Assembly: GCF_000764645.1 (NCBI RefSeq)
Contig: NZ_JRGK01000054.1
Coordinates: 1-42,938 of the forward strand
Reading direction: 5' to 3'
Length of the DNA: 42,938 bases
DNA from: Aeromonas finlandensis
GTDB taxonomy: Bacteria; Pseudomonadota; Gammaproteobacteria; Enterobacterales; Aeromonadaceae
Part shown: in pieces, positions 8,507 to 16,513 of the stretch
Numbering within the stretch: position 1 is the first letter of the stretch
How the letters are laid out: each line of letters begins with the position of its first letter
The notes under the pieces: generated by a model
The model's database searches: none
What the model saw: the letters and a program-made list of their open reading frames with translations, nothing else
Told to the model about the DNA's origin: nothing
Made by a program: the position numbers and the translations under genes

Positions 8507-9828
8507 TGGCCGTGATGGAACAAGGTAGCCCCAGGCTGCTCAATCTCGGCGCATCCCGCTATCTCCCCTCCACCCTGCATGCTCCCCACCGGGATGCCAT
8601 CGCCGGTCTGTTGGCCGAAGGGCTGGCACCGGCCCAGCAGGCGGAGTACCTCAAGCTGCGTGGCCCCGTGGTCACCCGTGCCCAGATGGTTCGCCGCCAG
8701 ATGCGCGAAGAGGGGCTGATCGACGAGCTGAGCTTCGGCGGCGCTGCGCTGGAGCGCTATCTGGAGGAGCCGGACGACGGTTACTACATCAAGTCGCCGA
8801 AATCCTTCCTCGGTGCCTACGGCCTCAAGGCCCCCCAGATCGCCCTGTTTGAAGACATCGTCTGCGCCATGATGCTCCACGTCCGCCAGCAGGCGGAGCA
8901 GCAACTGGGTGCCCCGATCCGCCAGGCGGTGATTGGCCGCCCGGTCAACTTCCAGGGTCTGGCGGGGGAAGAGAGTAACCAGCAAGCTATCGCCATCCTG
9001 ACCGAGGCGGCCCGTCTGGCCGGTTTCGAGCAGGTGGAGTTCCTCTATGAGCCGGTGGCTGCCGGGTTTGAATTCGAGGCGCGCCTCACCGAAGACGCCG
9101 TGGTGCTGGTGGTGGATATCGGCGGCGGTACCACCGACTGCTCCATGCTGCGAATGGGCCCCAGCTACCGCGATCAGCTGGATCGCAGCGGCGATCTGCT
9201 CGGCCACAGCGGCCAGCGGATCGGCGGCAACGACTTCGACATCCGCCTGACGGTAGAGGGGATGATGCCGCTGCTCGGCATGCACGAGACCCTCAAGACC
9301 GGCAAGCCGCTGCCCCACCCGCTGTTCTGGGATGCCGCCGCCATCAACGACGTCAGCGCCCAGAGCCGCTTCTACAGCCTCGACACCGCCCGCCAGTTGC
9401 AGGATCTGCAGCTCGACAGCCAACCCGGCAGCAAGCTGGGGCGTTTGGCCAGTCTGCGGGCCCACAAGCTGAGCCACCAGCTGGTGTGGCGCGCCGAGCA
9501 GGGCAAGATCGCCCTCTCGGAGCAGGAGCTCAATCGCCAGTCGCTGGCCGAGCTGGAAAAAGGGCTGGAAGCGGAGCTGACCCGCGAACAGCTGGCCAAC
9601 GCCTCGGCCCTGCTGCTGGAGAAGATTGGCGAGCTGATGGATGAAGCCATTGCCAATGCCGGTGTACAGCCGGATCGCATCTTCGTCACCGGCGGTAGCG
9701 CCCGCTCGCCGCTGATCGCCAGCTTTATCCGCCAGAAGCTCCCGGCCATCCCGCTCGAGGGGGGTGATGACTTCGGCTCGGTGGCCGCCGGTCTTGCCCG
9801 TTATGCCGAGCGGCTGTTCGCCAACTGA
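8467..9828 (+). CDS. yegD: YegD-type Hsp70-family chaperone-like ATPase
   Basis: This 453-residue protein is an Hsp70/actin-fold ATPase of the YegD type. It has the nucleotide-binding core of DnaK but no full substrate-binding domain. The phosphate-1 loop is FIGFDYGTSNCAVAV at residues 2-16. VIGRPVNFQG, FLYEPVAAGFEF (connect region), the phosphate-2 motif VVDIGGGTTDCSML and the adenosine-binding VTGGSARSPLI near the C-terminus are all visible. Client proteins of this family are not well defined. ATG 8467 follows AGGAG. Both ends are repeated outside the gene: the leader and first codons upstream, and the last 23 codons plus stop and trailer downstream. Confidence 0.92.
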   Translation: MFIGFDYGTSNCAVAVMEQGSPRLLNLGASRYLPSTLHAPHRDAIAGLLAEGLAPAQQAEYLKLRGPVVTRAQMVRRQMREEGLIDELSFGGAALERYLEEPDDGYYIKSPKSFLGAYGLKAPQIALFEDIVCAMMLHVRQQAEQQLGAPIRQAVIGRPVNFQGLAGEESNQQAIAILTEAARLAGFEQVEFLYEPVAAGFEFEARLTEDAVVLVVDIGGGTTDCSMLRMGPSYRDQLDRSGDLLGHSGQRIGGNDFDIRLTVEGMMPLLGMHETLKTGKPLPHPLFWDAAAINDVSAQSRFYSLDTARQLQDLQLDSQPGSKLGRLASLRAHKLSHQLVWRAEQGKIALSEQELNRQSLAELEKGLEAELTREQLANASALLLEKIGELMDEAIANAGVQPDRIFVTGGSARSPLIASFIRQKLPAIPLEGGDDFGSVAAGLARYAERLFAN

Positions 9829-9957
9829 TCCCTGAGATAGAGCAAGCCGCACCATCACTCCCCACTCAAGAGGGGGTGATGACGTCGGTTCAATTGCCAC
9901 GGCCCTCGCCCATTATGCCGAGCGGTTGTTCGCCAACTGAGCCCTGAGATAGCGCAA
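9757..9957 (+). repeat. Imperfect duplication (112-bp offset) of the yegD 3' end and trailer
   Basis: The segment 9757-9845 aligns with 9869-9957 at a constant offset of 112 bp, with differences scattered but no gaps. It covers the last 23 codons of yegD, the stop codon and the CCCTGAGATAG trailer. Divergence is about 15-20 percent, so it is not a recent event or an assembly duplicate. Confidence 0.85.
9869..9940 (+). pseudogene. Orphan 3' fragment of yegD
   Basis: The frame reads RGGDDVGSIATALAHYAERL then FAN and stop, against EGGDDFGSVAAGLARYAERL and FAN in the intact gene just upstream. Frame and stop are conserved although no start or ribosome site is present, so this is a gene-end remnant. 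The rest of the gap to 10105 holds two hairpins (9962-9988 and 10012-10038) without T-runs. Confidence 0.75.
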
Positions 9958-10105
9958 ATCGATGGCAACATCACCCGGGTGTTGCCATTAAGCGACAGTC
10001 ACGCGGGACAAGGGACGACAGAAGCGGTCGGTCGTCCCCTCTCGCGCCCTGCTCCCAAACGCCCAAAAAGGGTATTCTTGACGCTCCCCCAACCGGAGCC
10101 CCCTC

Positions 10106-10522
10106 ATGCCCAGATTGCCCTTTCTGCTGATCCCCCTGTTACTGCTCGCTGGCTGCAGCTCGACCGCCTTTGTTCAGCAAGATCTGCAACATCACCACTG
10201 GGTACTGAGCAAACTGGATGGCGAACCGGTCGCCGCCTTGCGCGACAATCCCCCCGATTTCGAGATCGGCGAACACTTCACCGTTAACGGCATCGCCGGT
10301 TGCAACCGCTACTTCGGTCAGGGCCATCTGGAAAATGACAAGTTGTGGGTCACCAGTCTGGGCAGCACCGAGATGGCCTGCATGCCGCCGCTCGACACCA
10401 TCGAGCAGGCCGTACTGACCACCTTGACCGAGGGCGCCACCCTGAGTGGCTCCAGCCAGACCCTGATCCTGCAGGGCAAACAGCACCGTTTGGAATACAC
10501 CTTGCGCGACTGGGTGCTCTAA
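10106..10522 (+). CDS. META/HslJ-domain lipoprotein
   Basis: This 138-residue predicted lipoprotein has a signal sequence ending in the lipobox LLAGC (acylated C17). One META (HslJ-like) domain follows: HHWVLSKLDGEPV, FEIGEHFTVNGIAGCNRYFGQ, SLGSTEMACMPP and a C-terminal LILQGKQHRLEYTLRDW. The IAGCNRYFG and TEMACMPP segments are the usual META signature. HslJ in E. coli is linked to novobiocin tolerance, but the molecular role of META domains is not settled. Outer-membrane placement is likely because the residue after the lipidated Cys is Ser, not Asp. Confidence 0.85.
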   Translation: MPRLPFLLIPLLLLAGCSSTAFVQQDLQHHHWVLSKLDGEPVAALRDNPPDFEIGEHFTVNGIAGCNRYFGQGHLENDKLWVTSLGSTEMACMPPLDTIEQAVLTTLTEGATLSGSSQTLILQGKQHRLEYTLRDWVL

Positions 10523-10592
10523 CGCTCACAAACCGGCATCACAAACAGGAACATGTTGTCCGGCTGTGGCACAATATGAGGCAGAGTTCGCA

Positions 10593-11441
10593 ATGGAGGC
10601 TGCCTCAGCCATGTCGATGGATCGTCTGTTTGACAAGATCAAACAACTCCCCACAATTCCCAAGCTGCTGCATGAGTTGATGCAGAGCTTCAACGACGAA
10701 AATGCCCGCATCGACGAGATTGCGGCCAAGATCGCCATGGATCAGGTGATCAGCGTCAAGGTGCTGCGGATGGCCAACTCGGCTGCCCTGCGCCGGGGCA
10801 ACGAAGTGACCTCCATCGAACAGGCGGTGATCCGGCTCGGTTTCAACCGGTTACGCTCTATCGTGGTCGCCTCCGGCATCATCGGCAGCTTCAAGGCGCC
10901 ACCCAGCTTCGACAAGAACAAGTTCTGGACCGAGACCTTCCAGGTCGCCACCATCGCCAAGACCCTGGCCCAGGAGGCCAAGGTGCTGGATCCCGAAACC
11001 GCCTTCACCTGCGCCCTGATCCACAACATCGGCGAACTGCTCATCCAGAGCACCCTGCCGGAAGAGGCAGAGCTCATCAATATGGCGCTGCAGAACGGCA
11101 GTAGCCGGGTCGAGGCCCAGCGGGAGATGCTGGGTTACGACTATGCCCAGCTCGGGGCCGAACTGGCGCGGCGCTGGAACCTGTCGGAGAGCTTCGTGGA
11201 CGCCATCTCCCAGCAGCTTGATCCGCTCTCCCATGATCCGGTCAGCAAGGAGGCGGTGCTGATCCGCCTCTCTGTCTTTATCTCCTTCGCCTGGAATGCG
11301 GGAGTGCCTGCCCAGGCCATCATCGCCCGCTTCCCCAAACCGCTCGCCGACCAGTTGGGACTGGATCCCAAGTCGCTGGCAGGCCAGCTCGAAACGCTTC
11401 ACGAACAGGGTAATGCCCTCGCCGATCTTCTGACTCAATAA
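10593..11441 (+). CDS. HDOD-domain signalling protein
   Basis: This protein of about 282 residues is a stand-alone HDOD domain, a non-catalytic relative of HD phosphohydrolases used in signalling. The opening KIKQLPTIPKLLHELMQ, IAMDQVISVKVLRMANSA, VTSIEQAVIRLGFNRLRSIV and CALIHNIGELLI are characteristic. The metal-binding HD pair is replaced by HN in LIHNIG, as expected for this class. No output domain (GGDEF, EAL or receiver) is attached. The start is uncertain: ATG 10593, ATG 10611 (GGAGG 11 bases upstream), ATG 10617, or a longer GTG start at 10566. The malZ-like gene starts 6 bp after its stop, suggesting co-transcription. Confidence 0.85.
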   Translation: MEAASAMSMDRLFDKIKQLPTIPKLLHELMQSFNDENARIDEIAAKIAMDQVISVKVLRMANSAALRRGNEVTSIEQAVIRLGFNRLRSIVVASGIIGSFKAPPSFDKNKFWTETFQVATIAKTLAQEAKVLDPETAFTCALIHNIGELLIQSTLPEEAELINMALQNGSSRVEAQREMLGYDYAQLGAELARRWNLSESFVDAISQQLDPLSHDPVSKEAVLIRLSVFISFAWNAGVPAQAIIARFPKPLADQLGLDPKSLAGQLETLHEQGNALADLLTQ

Positions 11442-11446
11442 GCATC

Positions 11447-13276
11447 ATGACCCATCCGTTTCTGTTTCATCCCCAGGTGGCGCCCTGGTTCAAAGAGAGC
11501 GCCGACGCACTGCAACTCACCCTCTTTAGCGAACTGGACACCCCGATCCGCGAGGTGTGGCTGCGCCACGAGCCGGATAACGAGGAGTACCTGATCCCGA
11601 TGACGGCAGTCTCCACCCGCGACAGGCTGCAGGTGTGGCAGGCCACCCTGCCGCTCAGCAAGGGGCAGGATATCCATCTTTACTGCTTCAAGTGCCTCAC
11701 CGATGAGGAGCAGTGGTGGCTGCACGGGGCGGGCGTCAGCGCGTCCATGCCGCCACGGGAACAGCATTTTCGCTTCAACAGCCTGCATCAGCCGCCAGCC
11801 TGGGTGCAGGATCAGGTCTTTTACCAGATTTTCCCCGACCGCTTCTGCAACGGCGATCCGTCCCTCAGCGTCAAGCATCACGAGTACGAGTACCGCGGCA
11901 AGGCGGTGATCAGCAAGGCGTGGGGCGAACCGGTCAGCGGCCACGAAGAGGGGCACGGTGCCTGCGAATTCTATGGCGGCGATCTGGCAGGCATCGATGC
12001 CAAGCTGCACTACCTGCAATCCCTCGGGGTGACGGCGCTCTATCTCAACCCCATCTTCGATTCGCCGAGCAACCACAAGTACGACACCCAGGACTACTTC
12101 AAGGTCGATGCCCACCTCGGCAGCAACGAGCAGTTCGCCGAGCTGACCCGCAACCTGCACCAGCGCGGCATGAAGATCATTCTCGATGCGGTGGTCAACC
12201 ACACCTCGACCGAGCACCCTTGGTTCTGCCCGCCGCTGGGGGCCAACAGCAACCCGGATTCGCCGTGGCGCAGCTTCTACACCTTTGACAACGAAGGGGA
12301 TTACATCAGCTGGAAGGGCATCCGCAGCCTGCCCAAGCTCGATTTCTCCTGCGAAAAGGTGCAGGACGCCGTCTATCGGGCCGATGACGCCATCCTGCGT
12401 TACTGGATGCGCGCCCCCTACCAGATCGATGGCTGGCGCTTCGACGTCATCCACATGCTGGGGGAACGCGGCACCGCCGAGGGTAACCGCAGCCATGTGC
12501 GCGCCATTCGCGGCGCGGTGAAGCAGGAGAACCCGGACGCCTACGTGCTCGGCGAACACTTCTTCGAGGCGAGCCAGTGGCTGCAAGGGGATCAGGAGGA
12601 TGGCGCCATGAACTACTATGGCTTCGCCCACCCGATCCGCGCCTTCCTGGCGGGGCAGGATATCGCCTACCACCCCATCAAGATCAGCGCCGAGGAGCTG
12701 GATCGCTGGCTCAAGCTGGCGCGGGCCCACATCCCGTTCAAGAACCAGCTGGCCCAGTTCAACCTGCTGGACAGCCACGATACCGCCCGCTTCCTCCACC
12801 TGCTGGGTGAAGACAAGCAGCGGATGCAGCTGGCCGCCACCCTGCTGCTCACCTATATCGGCGTGCCGTCCATCTACTACGGTGACGAGGTGGGACTGTC
12901 GGGGGGCAGTGATCCGGATTGTCGCCGCTGCTTCCCGTGGGAGACCACCGCCTGGGATCATGTGCTGCACGACCACTACCGCCGCCTGATCCAGATCCGC
13001 CGCCAGCGCCCCTCCCTGCGCCGGGGCGATATCCAGACCCTCTACGCCGGGCCCCACAGCTATGTGTTCGCCCGCACCCTGCAAAGCGATCAGGTGGTGG
13101 TGGCCTGCAACCGTCACCCCAGCGAGCCGCGCACCATCAGCCTGCCCCTGTGGCAGACCGCCAGCCCGGCCAGCCGCTTCACCGACGCCTTCAACGGCGA
13201 CAAGTTCGAAGTGGTACAGGGCGAGGTGCAGCTGACCATCCCCGCCAACTCGGCCAGGGTGTTGATCTCCAGCTGA
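11447..13276 (+). CDS. malZ: GH13 maltodextrin glucosidase (MalZ-like)
   Basis: This 609-residue cytoplasmic glycoside hydrolase of family 13 probably removes glucose from maltodextrins. An N-terminal beta-sandwich (residues 1-110) precedes the barrel, which starts at VFYQIFPDRFCNGDP. Conserved regions seen are LDAVVNHTS, the nucleophile D333 in GWRFDVIH, the acid/base E370 in VLGEHF and the third acid D445 in LLDSHDTARF. IYYGDEVGLSGG and a C-terminal beta domain end the protein. MalZ and the neopullulanase/cyclomaltodextrinase group are close, so the exact substrate is less certain than the family. There is no other maltose gene nearby; it follows the HDOD gene by 6 bp. Confidence 0.9.
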   Translation: MTHPFLFHPQVAPWFKESADALQLTLFSELDTPIREVWLRHEPDNEEYLIPMTAVSTRDRLQVWQATLPLSKGQDIHLYCFKCLTDEEQWWLHGAGVSASMPPREQHFRFNSLHQPPAWVQDQVFYQIFPDRFCNGDPSLSVKHHEYEYRGKAVISKAWGEPVSGHEEGHGACEFYGGDLAGIDAKLHYLQSLGVTALYLNPIFDSPSNHKYDTQDYFKVDAHLGSNEQFAELTRNLHQRGMKIILDAVVNHTSTEHPWFCPPLGANSNPDSPWRSFYTFDNEGDYISWKGIRSLPKLDFSCEKVQDAVYRADDAILRYWMRAPYQIDGWRFDVIHMLGERGTAEGNRSHVRAIRGAVKQENPDAYVLGEHFFEASQWLQGDQEDGAMNYYGFAHPIRAFLAGQDIAYHPIKISAEELDRWLKLARAHIPFKNQLAQFNLLDSHDTARFLHLLGEDKQRMQLAATLLLTYIGVPSIYYGDEVGLSGGSDPDCRRCFPWETTAWDHVLHDHYRRLIQIRRQRPSLRRGDIQTLYAGPHSYVFARTLQSDQVVVACNRHPSEPRTISLPLWQTASPASRFTDAFNGDKFEVVQGEVQLTIPANSARVLISS

Positions 13277-13301
13277 GCGAGCGGCTGACGCGCTGAAAAG
13301 C

Positions 13302-13330
13302 AAAACCGGAGCCCAAGGCTCCGGTTTTTT
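13302..13330. terminator. Bidirectional intrinsic terminator
   Basis: The stem CCGGAGCC (13306-13313) with GGCTCCGG (13317-13324) and a CAA loop is followed by six T and preceded by four A. It can end transcription of malZ on the plus strand and of the convergent gene on the minus strand. Confidence 0.9.
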
Positions 13331-13375
13331 ATTCCACTCAATCCACGATGGCCTCTGGCCCGTTACGCAGCGAGG

Positions 13376-13909
13376 TCAGTAGTTGATGCTGACGTAGGGT
13401 ACTTCCGGCACCTGCCAGCGCTGCTTGAGGTAGACGGTCAGCACAAAGAAGAAGTTGGCCAGCAGGTTGGCGAAGCGATAGAGAATAGGGTCGAAGCTGA
13501 CGCCACTCTCCTCCAGCCGTACCAGCAGCCGCACCACCTTCTTGCTGCCGCAGCGGCACAGATGGAGGGTGGGAATGGGCTGCGGCCCCTGCGGCAGCAC
13601 GAAACCGGTGACGCTCCCCCGGCTCGCCTCGTTGTAGTGGTCGTAACGGGCCTTGAGCCACTCAAGGTCTGCGTCGAAGATCCCCAGCTTGCCGCGCACC
13701 GAGCCGTTGAGGTTGTAGATAAGCCGCTGCAACGCCGCGAGATCCGCCAGCATGGGCTCGGTATCGGCATCCGGCGCAAGGTGTGACAGCACGGCCCCGA
13801 CCTGACAGCAGAGCTCGTCAGTGGCGATTTCAAAATCACATTTGAGCGACGTTTCGAAGATAAAGGGGTAGCAGAGCTCGCGCTTGTCTCTTGGCTTCTT
13901 GGGGTTCAT
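13376..13909 (-). CDS. Degenerate PduO-type cobalamin adenosyltransferase-like protein
   Basis: This 177-residue protein has the five-helix pattern of PduO-type ATP:cob(I)alamin adenosyltransferases. EIATDELCCQVG resembles the YGEVDELNSWVG helix, GFVLPQGPQPIPTLHLCR resembles the (F)xLPGGxxxAxxLHxAR segment, and ILYRFANLLANFFFVLTVYL resembles the last helix. However, the N-terminal T-x-x-GDxG-x-T ATP loop is absent. The arginines that follow in active enzymes (ARTxxRRAER) are replaced by CRCGSKKVVR. The ATP- and cobalamin-handling residues therefore seem lost, and it is probably not an active adenosyltransferase. It may be a regulatory or structural derivative. The ATG at 13909 has no strong ribosome site. 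Confidence 0.65.
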   Translation of the reverse strand: MNPKKPRDKRELCYPFIFETSLKCDFEIATDELCCQVGAVLSHLAPDADTEPMLADLAALQRLIYNLNGSVRGKLGIFDADLEWLKARYDHYNEASRGSVTGFVLPQGPQPIPTLHLCRCGSKKVVRLLVRLEESGVSFDPILYRFANLLANFFFVLTVYLKQRWQVPEVPYVSINY

Positions 13910-13936
13910 GGGGCAACCGGATTGGAGAAAAGGCCA

Positions 13937-13966
13937 GTTTGCCAGCCCCGGGAAGGGCTGGCAAAC
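13937..13966. other. Perfect 12-bp-stem hairpin in a 90-bp intergenic gap
   Basis: GTTTGCCAGCCC (13937-13948) pairs perfectly with GGGCTGGCAAAC (13955-13966) around a CGGGAA loop. No T-run follows immediately on the minus strand (only TGGCCTTTTC), so it could be a weak terminator for the DUF5610-like gene or an mRNA-stabilising hairpin. Confidence 0.6.
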
Positions 13967-13999
13967 GGCAGGTTATAGCTTGAATGGCACGATGGCGAC

Positions 14000-15142
14000 T
14001 CAAACGCGCTTGCCGGCGGGCTCGGTGGAGGGCTGGAACTGGTTGATCATCCGCAACGCCTCCAGCATCCGCTGGTTGAAGCTGGTAAAGCTGCTCACCT
14101 GCGCCGGATCGCCCTGACCACGGGCAGCCAGTACCGCCGGGGTCAACGCCTGCTGCTGGGAATCCGGCAGCACAGCATCAGCCTGTTTCTGTACCTGATC
14201 CAGCTTGGGCAGATAGTCGGCAAACGGCTTGAGCAGTTCCTGCAGGGAGCTGGCCCCCTGATAGGTCTGACTCAGCTTGACGCTCTGCTTGAGCTTGAGC
14301 GAATAGGAGGTCAGCTGGCTGTCATCCAGCTTCAGATCGCCCGCCTTTTTCAGCAGATCATCGAAGTTGCCGGAGAAGAAATTTCCGGCCAGATCGTCGA
14401 TCCCCTTCACCAGCTTGCCGATGGAGTCCATCTCCTCACTGTTAAGGTCTCCCTCCAGCGAGAAGCTGAAACTCTGACTCGACTTGAGGCTGAACTGGCT
14501 GCCGCTGTCATCCTTCTGGGACTTGGTCTGCCAGCTGTCGTTGAAGCGCAGCACCACCTTGTCGCCATCCTTGGTCTGGATCTCCAACGTGCCCTGCTGG
14601 CGGCTGGCCATCTCGGCCGCCCCCATGTCGGTCGGGGAGACCTTGCCGAAGAACTCCTTCTCGAACTCGTCGAGCCCCTTCTGGATCAGCTTGTAGCTCT
14701 GATCGATACCGGTCTTGATATCCTCATTGTCGGTCGCCCAGTCACCGAGCTGCTTGCGGGCATCACCAAAGCCCTTGTCCACCCCCTTGCGAGCCTGATC
14801 CATCATGCCGGTCAGATCCTCATCGGACTTGCCATCGGCACGGGCCGCCCCCAGTCGACCAGTGACAAACTGCAACACGTTGTCCGCCACCGACTGGAAG
14901 TCGAACAGGGTATCCGGCGTGATCTCCTCGGGCTCCTTCACCTTCGGCGCCTGATAGCCCTGGCCGTTGATCTCCAGCGAGAATTGCAGCGCCTGCTGGA
15001 TCAGTACCTGCGCCCACTTGGGCGGCTTGTGCAAGGAGACCTCTTCCTCGCTCTTGACCTGTTTCGACTCCGCCTGTTGCGGCGATTTGGGAGAAACACC
15101 CACTCCCTTGGGTTGGGCTGCGCCCACGCCTTCGATCTGCAT
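14000..15142 (-). CDS. DUF5610-like protein, unknown function
   Basis: This protein of 380 residues has no signal peptide or membrane segment. It is rich in Lys, Asp, Gln and Ser, with many predicted amphipathic helices and a low-complexity N-terminus (QPKGVGVSPKSPQQAESKQV). A middle region (about 60-140, FDFQSVADNVLQFVTGRLGAA ... DKGFGDARKQLGDW) looks like the DUF5610 domain found in Shewanella, Vibrio and Aeromonas proteins. The following part has an alternating beta-rich stretch (GTLEIQTKDGDKVVLRFNDS). ATG 15142 follows GGGAGGA; a longer frame to 15160 is less likely. It is divergent from trmA across 170 bp. I know of no experimentally defined role, and the family assignment is from memory of its appearance. 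Confidence 0.6.
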   Translation of the reverse strand: MQIEGVGAAQPKGVGVSPKSPQQAESKQVKSEEEVSLHKPPKWAQVLIQQALQFSLEINGQGYQAPKVKEPEEITPDTLFDFQSVADNVLQFVTGRLGAARADGKSDEDLTGMMDQARKGVDKGFGDARKQLGDWATDNEDIKTGIDQSYKLIQKGLDEFEKEFFGKVSPTDMGAAEMASRQQGTLEIQTKDGDKVVLRFNDSWQTKSQKDDSGSQFSLKSSQSFSFSLEGDLNSEEMDSIGKLVKGIDDLAGNFFSGNFDDLLKKAGDLKLDDSQLTSYSLKLKQSVKLSQTYQGASSLQELLKPFADYLPKLDQVQKQADAVLPDSQQQALTPAVLAARGQGDPAQVSSFTSFNQRMLEALRMINQFQPSTEPAGKRV

Positions 15143-15312
15143 AATGTGTCCTCCCACCATGCCTGTAGATCAGCTATCGGCCTGACTGAACACTTCTTGA
15201 CCACAAAATGCTGGACAATCTGCGGCTGGCTTTTAAAATCGGGCCCCTTTGGGTGGCCTGTTGCCATCCCGCGATTTCGACCCGGCCCGGCCGGTGTGCA
15301 TGTGAGGTATTT

Positions 15313-16446
15313 ATGACCCAGTCCCAACAGCCTTCCGCGAACGCTCCGGCGCCTCGAACCCCTGCCGACTATCAGGCCCAACTCGACGAAAAGAGCGCTC
15401 GCCTCACCGAGCTGTTTACCGGATTCACCCTTCCGGCGCTGGAAGTGCACAGCTCACCGGCGGAGTACTACCGGATGCGCGCCGAATTTCGCATCTGGCA
15501 CGAAGGGGACGACCTCTTCCACTGCATGTATGCCCCGGCGACCAAAGAGATCATCAAGATAGATCACTTCCCCACCGCCAGCCGCCTCATCAACCAGTTG
15601 ATGCCGCTGCTGCTGGAGGGGCTGCGCCCACACCCGGTGCTGCGCCGCAAGCTGTTCCAGATTGACTACCTCTCCACCCAGTCCGGCCAGATCATTGTCA
15701 GCCTGCTCTATCACCGCAAGCTGGAAGCAGAGTGGCAACAGGCTGCCGAGGCGCTGCAGGCCGATCTGCGCGCCAAGGGGTTCGAGCTGCAGCTGATTGG
15801 CCGTGCCCACAAGCAGAAGATCTGTCTGGGGGATGACTTTGTCATCGAGCAGCTCAACGTGGCGGGTCGCCAGCTCACCTACAAACAGGTGGAGAACAGC
15901 TTCACCCAGCCCAACGCCGCCATCAACGAGCAGATGCTGGCCTGGGCGCTCGATGTGACCAAGGGGAGCGAAGGGGACCTGCTGGAGCTCTATTGCGGCA
16001 ACGGCAACTTCTCCATCGCGCTGGCTCAGAACTTCCGCAAAGTGCTGGCCACCGAGATCGCCAAGCCGAGCGTCGACTCCGCCCAGTTCAACATCGCCGC
16101 CAACGGCGTCGACAACCTGATCATCCTGCGCATGTCGGCTGAGGAGTTCACCATGGCGATGCGTGGTGAGCGGGAGTTCAACCGCCTGAAAGGGGTCGAC
16201 CTCAAGAGCTACCAGTGCAACACCATCTTCGTCGACCCGCCCCGCGCCGGTCTCGACGATGCCACCGTCAAGCTGGTGCAGGAGTACGACAACATCCTCT
16301 ACATCTCCTGCAACCCGGAGACCCTGCAGGCCAACATGGCGGTATTGGGCGAGACCCACGAGATCGCCCGTTTCGCTCTGTTCGACCAGTTCCCCTGGAC
16401 CCATCACATGGAAGCCGGGGTCTATCTGCGCCGCAAGGCCGGTTGA
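15313..16446 (+). CDS. trmA: tRNA (uracil-5-)-methyltransferase TrmA
   Basis: This 377-residue SAM-dependent enzyme makes 5-methyluridine at position 54 of the tRNA T-loop (and at U341 of tmRNA in E. coli). The SAM-binding motif [15 protein letters not shown], the [14 protein letters not shown] segment, the nucleophile Cys in [12 protein letters not shown] (about residue 333) and the base-removing Glu in [13 protein letters not shown] are all present. It lacks the iron-sulphur and TRAM parts of RlmC/RlmD, as TrmA should. It starts at ATG 15313 with GAGG six bases upstream; a longer upstream-open frame has no ribosome site. The N-terminus is about ten residues longer than in E. coli. An intrinsic terminator follows directly. 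Confidence 0.96.
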   Translation: MTQSQQPSANAPAPRTPADYQAQLDEKSARLTELFTGFTLPALEVHSSPAEYYRMRAEFRIWHEGDDLFHCMYAPATKEIIKIDHFPTASRLINQLMPLLLEGLRPHPVLRRKLFQIDYLSTQSGQIIVSLLYHRKLEAEWQQAAEALQADLRAKGFELQLIGRAHKQKICLGDDFVIEQLNVAGRQLTYKQVENSFTQPNAAINEQMLAWALDVTKGSEGDLLELYCGNGNFSIALAQNFRKVLATEIAKPSVDSAQFNIAANGVDNLIILRMSAEEFTMAMRGEREFNRLKGVDLKSYQCNTIFVDPPRAGLDDATVKLVQEYDNILYISCNPETLQANMAVLGETHEIARFALFDQFPWTHHMEAGVYLRRKAG

Positions 16447-16468
16447 TTCAGGCAGACGGGAAAACAAC

Positions 16469-16493
16469 AACAGGGCCGAATGGCCCTGTTTTG
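16469..16493. terminator. Intrinsic terminator between trmA and the chemoreceptor gene
   Basis: AACAGGGCC (16469-16477) pairs with GGCCCTGTT (16482-16490) around a GAAT loop and is followed by TTTG. It lies between the convergent trmA and chemoreceptor genes and may serve both. Confidence 0.85.
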
Positions 16494-16513
16494 TTATTGG
16501 CTAAACACCGGCC

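Noticed and set aside
8281-8510. CRISPR-like or mobile-element repeat before yegD
   Set aside because: There are only two units and they contain gene sequence; this is a tandem duplication, not an array or insertion sequence.
11435-13303. Minus-strand open frame (622 codons) opposite malZ
   Set aside because: The plus strand has all GH13 catalytic motifs; the shadow has no domain signature.
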